A stretch of DNA of 49,590 nt, taken from positions 1 to 49,590 of the forward strand of contig NZ_JSZE01000049.1 of assembly GCF_000802365.1 (NCBI RefSeq). The letters run 5' to 3'. Below the pieces are notes generated by a model that did not search any database, was not told the DNA's origin, and saw only the letters and a program-made list of their open reading frames with translations. Every line of letters starts with the position of its first letter. Within the stretch, counting starts at the first letter, position 1. This stretch comes from Xanthomonas cannabis pv. cannabis. GTDB lineage: Bacteria; Pseudomonadota; Gammaproteobacteria; Xanthomonadales; Xanthomonadaceae. The position numbers and the translations under genes were made by a program. Positions 1 to 10,148 of the stretch are shown in pieces.

Positions 1-321
1 CTCGATCGAGCGCCAGAAGTCCACCAGCGGTGCGGACTGGGCGATGTGTTCGGCCACGTCGTGCAGCAGCACGGCCAACCCGTCCGGGCGGTCGGCCAGG
101 TCGGCGGCCAGCCGCTCCAGGCCATCGAGCCCGCGCGCCATCAGCGCGGTCATCAGCGCCACGCGGTCCGGGAAATTTCGGTACAGGGTGGCGCGGCCAA
201 GGCCGGCACGCTCCACCACCAGCTCCAGCGGGGCATTGACGCCGTGTTCGCTGAACACTTCGTCGGCGGCATCGAGAATCTGCCGGCGGCGCAGCGCGGC
301 ATCAGGGCGGGAAGTCATCAT
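1..321 (-). CDS. TetR/AcrR family transcriptional regulator (partial)
   Basis: A DNA-binding repressor whose 3' end lies beyond the left edge; 107 codons are visible. I read the protein from the minus strand: it begins MMTSRPDAALRRRQILDAAD and continues into a typical TetR N-terminal helix-turn-helix, with the recognition segment VVERAGLGRATLYRNFPDR at about residues 36-54. The ligand-binding domain has only just begun at the edge, so the inducer and targets cannot be predicted. Two adjacent in-frame ATGs exist (321 and 318). A -10-like GATAAT at 328-333 lies only 7 nt upstream of the ATG and no Shine-Dalgarno sequence is seen, so a leaderless transcript is possible. An inverted repeat at 333-348 suggests autoregulation. 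The family call is firm; the target is unknown. Confidence 0.85.
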   Translation of the reverse strand, partial: MMTSRPDAALRRRQILDAADEVFSEHGVNAPLELVVERAGLGRATLYRNFPDRVALMTALMARGLDGLERLAADLADRPDGLAVLLHDVAEHIAQSAPLVDFWRSIE

Positions 322-332
322 GCCGGCATTAT

Positions 333-348
333 CGGACAGATTTGTCCG
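333..348. promoter_or_regulatory. Palindromic operator upstream of the TetR gene
   Basis: Inverted repeat CGGACA-GATT-TGTCCG, with perfect 6-bp arms and a 4-nt spacer. It ends 12 nt before the regulator's start codon and overlaps the candidate -10 (328-333). Size and position are typical of a TetR-family autoregulatory site; binding itself is inferred. Confidence 0.6.
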
Positions 349-466
349 GTAATGCCAGAGCCCGCTTGCTTGAGCGCCGCCCTCCCCGACCGACGGTCGC
401 AGTGGGCGGCCAGCTTGGGTCTTCGGAGTGGGCCATCGGAGCCGATGGTCCACTCGGCCAACCGGA

Positions 467-3181
467 TCAGCCGGTGTTCTGTACGCCTTGCGAGACGCCG
501 TTGACGCAGGCCACCAGCGCGCGCAGCAATGCGTCGTCTTCGCCATCGGTGGCCCGCCAGCGTTGCAGCAGGTCCACCTGCAGCACGCTGATCGGGTCGA
601 TGTAGGGGTTGCGCAGGCGGATCGACAGCGCCAGCCGGGGGTCGTGCTGCAACAGCGATTGCTGTTGCAGCAGCGCCTTGACCCAGCCCTTGGTCAGGGC
701 CAGCTCGTCGCGAATCTGCGGGAAAAAGCGCTCGTGCAGATCACCCGACAGCCGCGAGAACAACTCGGCGATATTCAGATCGCCCTTGGACAACACCATG
801 GCGATGTCGTCCAGGAAGGTGCGGAAGAACGGCCAGTCCTGCGCCATCTCGCGCAAGCTGTCTTCATGCCCCGCATCCACTGCCGCCTGCAGGCCGCTGC
901 CCACGCCGTACCACCCCGGGATCACCGCACGCGCCTGGCTCCAGGCAAACACCCATGGAATCGCGCGCAGGTTGGACAACGCCGCATCCTGGCCCAGCCG
1001 CCGCGACGGACGCGAGCCCAGCGTCATGCGCTCGATCACGTCGATCGGTGTGGCCAGGCGGAAGTACTGCATGAAGTCCGGCGCGCCGACGAAGGCGCGA
1101 TAGGCCACGGTGCTGCGTTCGGCCACCAGGTCCATCACCGGGCGCCAGCGCTCCTCGCGCGGCTCGGGCGCACGCGGGCGCAGGCTGGACAGCAACACCG
1201 CGCCGGTCATCTGTTCCAGCGAGCGCAGCGCCAATGCACGGATGCCGTACTTGCGGTGGATCACCTCGCCCTGCTCGGTGACGCGCAGGCGGCCATCCAC
1301 GCTGCCGCGCGGTGCGGCATCCAGCGCGCGGCTGGTCTTGCCGCCACCGCGGGCAATCGAACCGCCGCGGCCGTGGAAGAAGGTCAGCCGGACGCCCAGC
1401 TCGGTGGCCGCTTCCAGCAGCTCCACCTGCGCGCGCTGCAGACCCCAGCGCGAGGCGGCGATGCCACCATCCTTGCCGCTGTCCGAATAGCCCAGCATCA
1501 CCATCTGCGTATCGCCGCGCGCGGCCAGGTGCTGGCGATACACCGGGTCGGCCAGCAGGTCCTGCACGGTGCCGGTGCCGCCACGCAGATCGTCCACGGT
1601 TTCGAACAGCGGCACGATGTCCAGCGGCACCGCGCCCGCGTCGTCGACCAGGCCGCCGCGGCGCGCCAATGCGAGCACGGTGAGCACGTCGGCGCGGTTG
1701 TGCGCCATCGAAATGATGTAGCTGCCCAGCGCATCGGCGCCGTGGCGCGTGCGCGCATCGGCGAGCGCGGCAAACACTGCGTCCAGACGCGCATTGCCTT
1801 CGTCGGCCACGCGCGGCAATGCCTGTTCGCCGGACGCGTACGGGCCGAGCAAGCCAGCGCGCTGCCTGGCGTCCTGTTCGTCCCACTCTGCCTGGCCCAG
1901 GGCGTCGGCCACCGCGCGCGCATGCACGCTCGATTCCTGGCGCACATCCAGCCGCGCCAGATGAAACCCGAAACTGCGTACGCGCCACAACAGGCGCCGC
2001 ACGGCGAACCAACCGGCATGCAGGCCCTTGTTGGCCTGCAGGCTGTCCAGGATCAGTTGCAGGTCGTGTTCGAGTTCCGACGGCGCGGTGTAGGCGCCGG
2101 CGGCATCGTCCAGCGTTGCCTGCAGGCGCGCGCGCATCAGGTCGTTGAGCAGGCGGTACGGCATGTCGCCGTGGCGCGGGCGCGAACGTGCAGCGTCTTC
2201 GGGGAGCAGCGCGCGGTAGCGTTCCAGCTGCGCAGTGAGTTCCGGGCTGACCTGCACCAGCGTGGTCGACTGGCTGAGCAGGCTGGCCAGTTGCCAGAGT
2301 TCCTTCTGGTAGCGGTCCAGCACCGCGCGGCGCTGCGCATCCAGGGTGCCGGCAATGGTGGTGGCATCCACGTTCGGGTTGCCATCCATGTCGCCGCCCA
2401 CCCAGGTACCGAAGCGCAGCAGACGCGGCAGCGTTGGCACACTGCCGTAGGTTTCTTCGATGGCGTGTTCGAGCGTTTCGTACATCACCGGCACCACCCG
2501 GTAGAGCACCTGGGTGAGGTAAAAGCCCACGTGCTCGCGCTCGTCGTCCACGGTGGGGCGCACCGGCGAGGAATCGGCGGTCTGCCACGAGGCAGTCAAG
2601 GCCATGCGGAAGCGCGCGGCATCGCTGGCGCGTTCGTTGGGCGTGCGCATGCCGTCCAGGTTGTCGACCAGGCTGGCGACCATCAGCTGTTCTTTTTCCA
2701 GCAGCGCGCGCCGCACCGCCTCGGTGGGGTGCGCGGTAAACACCGGCTCCACATCGATGCGTGGCAACCACTGGCTCAGCTCTTCCAGGGTCACGCCCTG
2801 CGCCTTGAGCCGGCGCATGGCATCGTGCAGGCCATCGGGCTGCGGGGTGTCGGTGCCGCTACGCTGGTATTCGCGGCGGCGGCGGATGCGATGCACGCGC
2901 TCGGCGATGTTGACCACCTGGAAATAGGTGCTGAAGGCGCGCACCAGCGCTTCAGCTTCACGCGGTTCGCGGCCGGTGAGTTGTTCGCTCAAGGTGGATG
3001 GCGGAGCATCGCTTTCGCGGCGCGAGATCGCCGTGGTGCGCACGCGTTCGACTTCATCGAGGAATTCCGCAGACACCTGCTCGGCGAGCAGATCACCCAC
3101 CAGTGCGCCGAGCCGACGTACGTCGTCGCGCAAGGGAAGATCGGGGGTAGCGAACACAAGACTGCTGCGGTACTCGTTCAT
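467..3181 (-). CDS. ppc: Phosphoenolpyruvate carboxylase
   Basis: Cytosolic enzyme that carboxylates phosphoenolpyruvate with bicarbonate to oxaloacetate, refilling the TCA cycle. The 904-residue length is normal for the bacterial family. The catalytic His lies in the signature [11 protein letters not shown] (H151). A conserved SDSGKDGG motif is present, the mobile-loop/active-site motif HGRGGS lies at about residues 603-608, and the protein ends in the invariant C-terminal QNTG that reaches the active site. The ATG at 3181 is well placed and the protein is full length without interruption. It is convergent neither with nor operonic to its neighbours; its promoter must lie in the 355-nt gap up to the S9 peptidase gene, which also holds two palindromic repeats. 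Identification is essentially certain. Confidence 0.98.
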   Translation of the reverse strand: MNEYRSSLVFATPDLPLRDDVRRLGALVGDLLAEQVSAEFLDEVERVRTTAISRRESDAPPSTLSEQLTGREPREAEALVRAFSTYFQVVNIAERVHRIRRRREYQRSGTDTPQPDGLHDAMRRLKAQGVTLEELSQWLPRIDVEPVFTAHPTEAVRRALLEKEQLMVASLVDNLDGMRTPNERASDAARFRMALTASWQTADSSPVRPTVDDEREHVGFYLTQVLYRVVPVMYETLEHAIEETYGSVPTLPRLLRFGTWVGGDMDGNPNVDATTIAGTLDAQRRAVLDRYQKELWQLASLLSQSTTLVQVSPELTAQLERYRALLPEDAARSRPRHGDMPYRLLNDLMRARLQATLDDAAGAYTAPSELEHDLQLILDSLQANKGLHAGWFAVRRLLWRVRSFGFHLARLDVRQESSVHARAVADALGQAEWDEQDARQRAGLLGPYASGEQALPRVADEGNARLDAVFAALADARTRHGADALGSYIISMAHNRADVLTVLALARRGGLVDDAGAVPLDIVPLFETVDDLRGGTGTVQDLLADPVYRQHLAARGDTQMVMLGYSDSGKDGGIAASRWGLQRAQVELLEAATELGVRLTFFHGRGGSIARGGGKTSRALDAAPRGSVDGRLRVTEQGEVIHRKYGIRALALRSLEQMTGAVLLSSLRPRAPEPREERWRPVMDLVAERSTVAYRAFVGAPDFMQYFRLATPIDVIERMTLGSRPSRRLGQDAALSNLRAIPWVFAWSQARAVIPGWYGVGSGLQAAVDAGHEDSLREMAQDWPFFRTFLDDIAMVLSKGDLNIAELFSRLSGDLHERFFPQIRDELALTKGWVKALLQQQSLLQHDPRLALSIRLRNPYIDPISVLQVDLLQRWRATDGEDDALLRALVACVNGVSQGVQNTG

Positions 3182-3307
3182 CGGAAACGCACACCCTCTT
3201 CAAGCGCAAAGTCGTCGAAGACTAACCCAAAAGGATTAGATGATCGCGACCGGCACGACGGTTTCAACACCAACCATCGTGTGCTGGCGCACGTGGCGAT
3301 GAATCTC

Positions 3308-3375
3308 GTAGGAGCGCGCTCGCGCGTGATGCGGCGTTCCCGGTAATGCCCCACCGCGGGCAGGCCCGCTCCTAC
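3308..3375 (+). repeat. GTAGGAGCG/CGCTCCTAC palindromic element, copy 1
   Basis: A 68-nt REP-like unit bounded by GTAGGAGCG (3308-3316) and its exact complement CGCTCCTAC (3367-3375). The interior GATGCGGCGTTCCCGGT recurs in reverse orientation in copy 2. Such interspersed intergenic palindromes are common in Xanthomonadaceae. Located downstream of the S9 gene and upstream of ppc. Confidence 0.8.
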
Positions 3376-3448
3376 AGGTGATTGCGGCACCCATCTATGC
3401 GGCTCGGCAGCCGTTGCCGGCAGCGCATCAGCCACATCCTCATCTGCT

Positions 3449-3516
3449 GTAGGAGCGCACCCGGGCGCGACGAAGCTTCATCGGGAACGCCGCATCGCGC
3501 GCGAGCGCGCTCCTAC
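3449..3516 (-). repeat. GTAGGAGCG/CGCTCCTAC palindromic element, copy 2
   Basis: A second 68-nt unit with the same bounding 9-mers, facing copy 1 head to head: its internal ATCGGGAACGCCGCATC is the reverse complement of the core of copy 1. Together they form a nested inverted pair about 210 nt long that could fold at the 3' end of the S9 peptidase transcript. Confidence 0.8.
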
Positions 3517-3536
3517 CGGTGCCAGCGCACCACCGA

Positions 3537-6071
3537 TCACCGCGTGCGCGTAGCGCCGGTCTCCTGCACCGGCTCGCCGACATTGGTCTTCAACCACTGC
3601 TCGCTCTCGGCCAGCATCTGCATGATCGATTGCCGTGCGCGGTAGGCGTGCGATTCGTTGGGCAGCAGCACCAGCCGCGCGTTGCCGCCCAGGCCCTTGA
3701 TCGCGGCGAACATGCGCTCGCTCTGGATCGGGAAGGTGCCGGTGTTGTTGTCGTCCTGGCCGTGGATCAGCAGCAGCGGGTCCTTGATCTTGTCGGCGTA
3801 GTTGAACGGCGACATCGCCTGGTACACCGGTTGCGCCTGCCAGTAGTTGCGCTCTTCGGCCTGGAACCCGAACGGGGTGAGCGTGCGGTTGTAGGCGCCG
3901 CTGCGCGCGATGCCGGCCTTGAACAGGCGCGTATGCGCGAGCAGGTTGGCGGTCATGAAGGCGCCATAGGAATGCCCGCCGATGGCGATGTGCTGCCGGT
4001 CGGTGACGCCACGTCGGACCACTTCGTCCACGGCCGCCTGCGCATCGGCGATGAGCTGCGGCACATAGGTGTCGTTGGGTTCGGCATCGCCTTCGCCCAC
4101 GATCGGCATGGTCGGGTTATTGAGCACCACATAGCCGATCGCCAGAAATGCCTGAGGCCCCCAGTAGCTGATGGCATTGAAGCGGTACGGCGAGTCGGTG
4201 ACCTGGCTGGCGGTGTCGGCGCTTTTGAATTCGCCCGGGTAGGCCCACATCAGCAGCGGCCGCGGGCCGTCGCGCTTGGGGTCATAGCCGGGCGGCAGCA
4301 ACAGCGTGGCGGTGAGGTCCACCCCATCGGCGCGCTTGTAGCGGATCTGCTCCTTCTGCACACCACGCAGCTGCGGCAGCGGGTGCGCGAAATGCGTCAA
4401 TGCACGCGGTGCGGCTGCGCCATCGCCAAGCGTCTGCACGACATAGTTGGCCGGCTCCTCCGGCGATTCTCGGCTGAGCAGCAATTGGGTGGCCTGTGCG
4501 TCCAGCAACGCCAATGGTGCGGAATAGGTCGGCGCCTGCGAATGGAACAGGCGCGTGGCCTGTTTGCTGCGCAGATCGAACCGGTCCACGAACGGACGGT
4601 CGCCTTCCGGCGAGGCGCCCTTGCCGAGCAGGAACAGGCTGTTGCCGTCTGCACTGGTCTGCAGCAAGGTGCGGCCCTTGCCATCGGGCGCTGTCGCCGG
4701 TGTGCCCGGGTCCTTGTAGCGGTCCTGCGAGGAGCGGTCCCACAGCAGGTCGGGCGCGCGTTGCGGTTGATCCGGTGCGATACGCCACTGCTTGGTGCGG
4801 CGGGTCTTCCACCAGCTCTCGCTCACGATCGCCAGATCGCCGCGGCCCCATTGAATGCCGTCAAAACGGCTCTCCAGCTGTGCCAGCGTCACCGGTGCAC
4901 GGTTGAACGGTGCGGCCTGCATCCGCACCGCATCGCGGATGGTGCTCTCGCGTGCCGGGTCGCCGCCGTCCTGCGCTTCGGCCCACACCAAGGTGGCCGG
5001 CGCATCGTGCCGCCAGGCGATGTCGCGCACGCCGGTGGGCACGGCGTCATTGCCGGTCGGCAGGCCTTCGACCAACGGCAGCTGCGCGATCTGGCGCACC
5101 AGCTTGCCCTGCAGGTCCAGCACCTCGATGCGGCGCGGGAAATTGTCGGCCGGCACCAGATACGAAAACGGCCGCTCAGCGCGTTCGCTCAGGATGTAAC
5201 GGCCATCCGGCGACACCGACAGGTTGAGATGGATGCCGGGCGCGGCGATCGGGCGGACCTGCCCGCTCAGCGTGACGATGATTGGCTGGCCAGTGGCGTA
5301 GTACTCGAACACGCGCGCATCGGCCTCGTTGCGCAACAGGTCCTGATAGGTGGGTAGCGAGCGCACCCCGGCAGCGGCGCTGGTTTGCTGGATCGCCGGG
5401 CCGGCCGGTGTCGCATCGCGGGTCGGCGGCGCGCCCTGCCCGGCCACCTGTTGTTGCAGCAGCAGCCCGCTGCCATCGGGCAGCCAGCGCAGTTCGTCAT
5501 CGACGGTGGTATTCAGGCCGGTGACCAGACGCCGCGCCTGCCCGGCGGCCACGTCCACCAGCCACAGTTCGTTGGCGCCACTGCTCGCGTCCTCGCGGCG
5601 GAACGCCAGATAGCGCTGATCCGGCGACCAGCTCAACGTGGCCAGCGACAGCGGCGACGGCAGTCCGGCGATCTGCCGCTCACCACCATCGGCCACCGAC
5701 AACAGCCACAACTTGCTGGCAAAGGAGAACCGGCTGGCGGCAAAGGTCTTCGGGTGGATGCGCAGGCCGGCCAGCTTCAACTCGGGCTGGGCCACCTCGG
5801 CGATGTCCGGCAGTGCCGGCAACTGCAGCATCGCGGCCAGGTCGCGTTTGGGCGAGAGCTGCAGCAACGGTGGGCGCGGTGCGTCCACCACCGCCTGCAG
5901 CGCCTTGGACGGCAGCTGGTACGCGCTGCCTGCTGCAGCGCCTGGTTGCGTCACTGTTGCGCCGGCCGCCAGGCCGGCCGCCATCGCCAACACCGGCGCG
6001 CTCAATGCCAGCGCCCCTGCCAGCGCCCATGTGTGCTGCCGCCAACCTTGCGCATGCGGTTTCTCCTGCAT
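3537..6071 (-). CDS. Secreted S9 family (prolyl oligopeptidase, S9D glutamyl-endopeptidase-like) serine peptidase
   Basis: An exported serine peptidase of 844 residues. An N-terminal hydrophobic stretch (about residues 15-32, ending PVLAMAAG) looks like a signal peptide, so a periplasmic site is likely. The middle (about 90-560) is the WD/propeller-like region, with repeated motifs such as LSWSPDQRYLAF. The C-terminal alpha/beta-hydrolase domain carries GHSYG with nucleophile S701, the Asp in GQDDNN (about D774), and the His in NESHAYRAR (H808). The surrounding block AFMTANLLAHT and GIARSGAYNRTLTPFGFQ matches the glutamyl endopeptidase (CGEP, S9D) branch better than classical prolyl oligopeptidase. 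Glu specificity is inferred from that resemblance. It is a stand-alone gene divergent from ahcY. Confidence 0.92.
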   Translation of the reverse strand: MQEKPHAQGWRQHTWALAGALALSAPVLAMAAGLAAGATVTQPGAAAGSAYQLPSKALQAVVDAPRPPLLQLSPKRDLAAMLQLPALPDIAEVAQPELKLAGLRIHPKTFAASRFSFASKLWLLSVADGGERQIAGLPSPLSLATLSWSPDQRYLAFRREDASSGANELWLVDVAAGQARRLVTGLNTTVDDELRWLPDGSGLLLQQQVAGQGAPPTRDATPAGPAIQQTSAAAGVRSLPTYQDLLRNEADARVFEYYATGQPIIVTLSGQVRPIAAPGIHLNLSVSPDGRYILSERAERPFSYLVPADNFPRRIEVLDLQGKLVRQIAQLPLVEGLPTGNDAVPTGVRDIAWRHDAPATLVWAEAQDGGDPARESTIRDAVRMQAAPFNRAPVTLAQLESRFDGIQWGRGDLAIVSESWWKTRRTKQWRIAPDQPQRAPDLLWDRSSQDRYKDPGTPATAPDGKGRTLLQTSADGNSLFLLGKGASPEGDRPFVDRFDLRSKQATRLFHSQAPTYSAPLALLDAQATQLLLSRESPEEPANYVVQTLGDGAAAPRALTHFAHPLPQLRGVQKEQIRYKRADGVDLTATLLLPPGYDPKRDGPRPLLMWAYPGEFKSADTASQVTDSPYRFNAISYWGPQAFLAIGYVVLNNPTMPIVGEGDAEPNDTYVPQLIADAQAAVDEVVRRGVTDRQHIAIGGHSYGAFMTANLLAHTRLFKAGIARSGAYNRTLTPFGFQAEERNYWQAQPVYQAMSPFNYADKIKDPLLLIHGQDDNNTGTFPIQSERMFAAIKGLGGNARLVLLPNESHAYRARQSIMQMLAESEQWLKTNVGEPVQETGATRTR

Positions 6072-6195
6072 TGCCCGTCCCCGGTGATGATCGACCTGCG
6101 ACCATAGCAGCCGCCTGTCGGCCGCTCCCCTGCCGTTGGTTGGGGGTCATGCCACTTCAAACCGGCCAATTCATGCCGGAGGGGGGTGCTGCCGA

Positions 6196-6201
6196 TATAA
6201 T
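6196..6201 (+). promoter_or_regulatory. Candidate -10 box of the ahcY promoter
   Basis: A perfect TATAAT at 6196-6201. Initiation about 7 nt downstream would place the 5' end of the transcript at about 6208, just before the SAH riboswitch begins at 6214. No convincing -35 hexamer is seen at the usual spacing. Confidence 0.55.
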
Positions 6202-6213
6202 CAGCGCTCTCGT

Positions 6214-6316
6214 CGAGGGGCGCTGCGACCGGTAGGGCGGACTGATCCGCTCACTGCACCACAAGGTGCAGGCAATACGGCCAGGCTCGACCAGCAGTTA
6301 CCGTTCAACGGCGCCC
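6214..6316 (+). promoter_or_regulatory. S-adenosylhomocysteine (SAH) riboswitch
   Basis: The leader of ahcY has the conserved blocks of the SAH riboswitch in order: CGAGGGGCGCTGCGACC (from 6214), a variable hairpin TGCACC-acaa-GGTGCA (about 6255-6270), CAGGCTCG (6282-6289) and AACGGCGCCC (6307-6316). CGAG (6214-6217) pairs with CTCG (6286-6289), and GGGCGC (6218-6223) pairs with GCGCCC (6311-6316), giving the family's pseudoknot. In known members SAH binding turns expression on, so accumulating SAH would induce SAH hydrolase. The downstream 38 nt carry the Shine-Dalgarno sequence. Confidence 0.92.
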
Positions 6317-6354
6317 GGAATTGCAGACATTCGTTTGCCTACCGGAGCCATTGC

Positions 6355-7797
<1,443 letters not shown>

Positions 7798-7825
7798 CCC
7801 ATCGGCAAACCATCGCCATGCGTAA

Positions 7826-7855
7826 ACGGGCGCCGCGAGGCGCCCGTTTTTTTTT
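7826..7855 (+). terminator. Rho-independent terminator of ahcY
   Basis: A perfect 9-bp stem ACGGGCGCC / GGCGCCCGT with a GCGA tetraloop, followed by an uninterrupted run of nine T. It starts 28 nt after the ahcY stop codon. Confidence 0.95.
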
Positions 7856-7886
7856 AAGTGCTCAGCGCGTAAGCGCGCCTCGAACG

Positions 7887-8190
7887 GTGCTACTGGCTAA
7901 TCATGCACCGAGGGAAGCCGCGCAACGCAGCGCCTGGCACGAGGTCGAGCATGCAGAAGAGAGAGCCGAGGAGATCGTCAGCGCGTTCGACATGCTGGCA
8001 GGTATTCCGTTGGTCGGCCGCCCAGTGCATGGAGACAAGCGCGAACCGGTGATGGGCTGCGGCTCGCACGGGTATGTTGCGTTATATCGCTACGTGGACG
8101 TGACCGACACGGTGTGTCGTGATCGCGAACTGCGCGCAACGCGAGGCGTGCTATGCACACGATGCTCGAAACGCCGCGGCGCGATCATGA
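7887..8190 (+). pseudogene. ParE/RelE-type toxin remnant, frameshifted
   Basis: A decayed gene in the ahcY-DUF3228 gap. One frame (codons at multiples of 3) reads AFDMLAGIPLVGRPVHGDKR and then HGYVALYRYVDVTDTV, the typical middle of ParE-like toxins (xxPLxGRPV...RELV...YVALYRY). After GTG at 8112-8114 one extra base (T8115) shifts the frame; the +1 frame then gives VVIANCAQREACYAHDARN to a stop at 8188-8190, matching the family's C-terminal V(L/I)A(I)RxQREAGY. The N-terminus has no clear start codon and appears eroded, and no antitoxin gene lies upstream: the terminator of ahcY is immediately adjacent. Family assignment is by motif resemblance only. Confidence 0.55.
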
Positions 8191-8196
8191 TCAGGC

Positions 8197-8754
8197 TCAC
8201 GGCCGCCAGTTCGCATTGGCTTCCCAGAACGCCACGCTGCGCCGGTAGGCCGCGCGATCCAGCGGCACGCCGGAGCCTCCTTCATCCACGCCCAATGCAT
8301 TACGCAACATGGTAATCGGCGCCATCGGGATGTCTGCGGGCTCGGCGGTGTACAGACAGCCGACCACACCCCAGTCCGCATCGATCGGCGCGCCTTCCTT
8401 GGCCAGCTGCTCGCGGCTGTACAGGATCGGCACCATGTACTGCGCAACCGGCGACTCGACGCCTTCGAACCAACGCACCAGCACGGGAAGTTCCTGCGTG
8501 TTGCGCGCTTCGTAGCCCGAGCGCAGCAGGTGCCGGTTGTCTGCGGTGATCGGCACTGTCAGGCAGCGCGTGCTGGTCCAGTTGCGGTGAATATGCAGCT
8601 GGCAGAACGGCGCGTAGCCTTCGATCACGCGCAACGGTGGGGCGTCATTGAGATGCTGGATGAACTGCTCGGGCGTGCAGTCCTGGATGGCATTGCGACG
8701 GCCATCGCGCGGAAATAGACGGGGACGGGCAAACGCGGTCAGAACGATGGACAT
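8197..8754 (-). CDS. DUF3228 family protein
   Basis: A 185-residue soluble protein without signal peptide or membrane segment. It resembles the conserved DUF3228 family over its whole length: NWTSTRCLTVPITADNRHLL at about 59-78, LVRWFEGVESPVAQYMVPIL at about 92-111, and the strongly conserved DADWGVVGCLYTAEP followed by IPMAPITMLRNALGVDEGGS at about 125-160. The function of the family is not known to me. It is monocistronic and convergent with the ParE remnant, whose end lies only 6 nt away. The ATG at 8754 is the only reasonable start. Confidence 0.85.
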   Translation of the reverse strand: MSIVLTAFARPRLFPRDGRRNAIQDCTPEQFIQHLNDAPPLRVIEGYAPFCQLHIHRNWTSTRCLTVPITADNRHLLRSGYEARNTQELPVLVRWFEGVESPVAQYMVPILYSREQLAKEGAPIDADWGVVGCLYTAEPADIPMAPITMLRNALGVDEGGSGVPLDRAAYRRSVAFWEANANWRP

Positions 8755-8923
8755 GGCAGTGCGGGCAGCGGGAAGGCCGTCAAGGGTAACCCCTGCATGC
8801 GGTTCTCACGCGCAGGCTGGCGCTGGCAAACGGGCCGCGATGCACGGCATGCGTCGCTGCCGTTGAAGCGGGCTCACGGTTGCGCGCGTCGAGCGACAGG
8901 CCGCGTCGACGCCCGCTGCGGCG

Positions 8924-9469
8924 TCACCAGATCAGATCGTCCGGCACCTTGAACTGGCTGTAATAGTCATCGTCGCTGTCCGGTGCCGGCGAGCTGCCAT
9001 TGCGGCCGTGATCCAGCACCACGGTTGCCGCATCGCGGCTGTAGACCTTCTCGGCGGCCGCACGCGGAATCAGCTCGAAGCCTTCGCCATGTCGCACGAT
9101 CACCAGGGCGCCACTGGCAAGCTGGGTGCGCAAGGCGGGATTGACCAGCACGCTGCGGATGACGCTGCCATCGTTGAAGCGATAGTCGATCTCGCCCTCG
9201 CGCTTGACCTTGCTGGTCTCCACGATCTGCCGCACCTGGGCCAGCACTTCCTGTTTGCGCAGCTGCGCATTGCGCTCTTCGGCCAGTGCGCGATCGCGCT
9301 CGGCACGCTCGGCCTGCAGCCGTGCTGCATCCACCTTGTCGGTCTGCGCCGGCACCACCGCGCCACCCTTGGCATGGCGCTGCTTGACCTGCTCGCGCGC
9401 GACCTTGTCCACCTGGGATTTTTTGACCAGCCCGGCCTTGAGCAGCTGTTCTTGCAGTGGATTGCGCAT
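8924..9469 (-). CDS. DUF2058 family protein (YaiL-like)
   Basis: A 181-residue basic cytosolic protein. It begins MRNPLQEQLLKAGLVKKSQV, the conserved opening of DUF2058/YaiL proteins, followed by a charged coiled-coil segment (about residues 40-90, rich in AERAERDRALAEERNAQLRK). A C-terminal domain with YRFNDGSVIRSVLVNPALR and LIPRAAAEKVYSRD follows, and the acidic tail ends DSDDDYYSQFKVPDDLIW. Members have been annotated as nucleoprotein or polynucleotide-associated, but the function is unproven. I chose the ATG at 9469 because the family starts here; the open frame runs upstream to 9676 without similarity. Confidence 0.85.
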   Translation of the reverse strand: MRNPLQEQLLKAGLVKKSQVDKVAREQVKQRHAKGGAVVPAQTDKVDAARLQAERAERDRALAEERNAQLRKQEVLAQVRQIVETSKVKREGEIDYRFNDGSVIRSVLVNPALRTQLASGALVIVRHGEGFELIPRAAAEKVYSRDAATVVLDHGRNGSSPAPDSDDDYYSQFKVPDDLIW

Positions 9470-10148
9470 GGGAGACGTCGGCAGTGAATTGGCCGCCAGT
9501 TTAGCGCGGCACGCGGAAGGCTCCCGTCGCAGCCCCTGCTGCCCCCTCCCGGCGAGCACGCCAGCCGGCCGCTGCGCCCGATGAAAGCATCGGCCGCACC
9601 ACGGCATTGCCGCTGCCGGCGACAAGCCGTGCCCCAACGTCATGCCGCATCGCCTGCTCACGGCACCACTCACCAATGCGCGGCCTTGGGCAACTGGTCA
9701 GCAACTGCGCAGAAAGGGTGGCTGACCGCACGTGCAGTCCTGCGGCAAGCATGCCCGCTCGTGACCCGCGTACGGCCTGCATCCCCGATGATGATGGCGC
9801 CGGGCCTGGCGACACCTGCGCTGGTCGAGCCGGTCACCCAGCCGGTGATCTGCCACAGCAGATGCATTCGTCGCTGAAGCAGGCGCCGCGCCACCGCGTA
9901 CCAGCGCGATCGCGGAGGGCTGGCAATTGTGCGACCCGGCACCCCGTTGCCGTCGAACCCTGCACGCAATTCGGCGGTTCACCGCATTGAATACGTATGC
10001 ACAACCCCAATGTTGCGGCGCGATGCCCGCTTAGCATCACCGCGCGCTGCACGCCGTGCGCGCGCTTTCCGGAACAGGGGCCGGAGGCTTGAATGTGGGC
10101 ATCGCCAGCTGCGCGGATGCTCGCTCCTACCGACTGGAGATCCACCCG
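9470..10148. other. 679-nt intergenic region, no supported gene
   Basis: Lies between the DUF2058 start and the amylase start. Open frames exist on both strands (for example 9670-9969 minus), but none has a Shine-Dalgarno sequence with a plausible start, recognisable motifs, or an obvious reason to be coding. Promoters for both divergent genes must lie here; I cannot assign them with confidence. Confidence 0.5.

Larger units (their letters stand above)
3182..3536. other. Intergenic region with two palindromic repeats
   Basis: A 355-nt gap between the ppc start and the S9 peptidase stop. Besides the two GTAGGAGCG elements listed separately I see no gene. The ppc promoter should be here, but no clear -35/-10 pair stands out. 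Confidence 0.6.

Noticed and set aside
428-3346. 972-codon open frame antisense to ppc
   Set aside because: High-GC antisense shadow; its product has no recognisable motif, while ppc on the other strand is fully conserved.
6136-6354. N-terminal extension of ahcY to an ATG at 6136
   Set aside because: It would translate through the promoter and SAH riboswitch; the ATG at 6355 has a Shine-Dalgarno sequence and matches the family start.
9670-9969. 99-residue frame (minus) in the DUF2058-amylase gap
   Set aside because: No Shine-Dalgarno sequence, no family resemblance, and unusual composition; coding cannot be supported from sequence alone.
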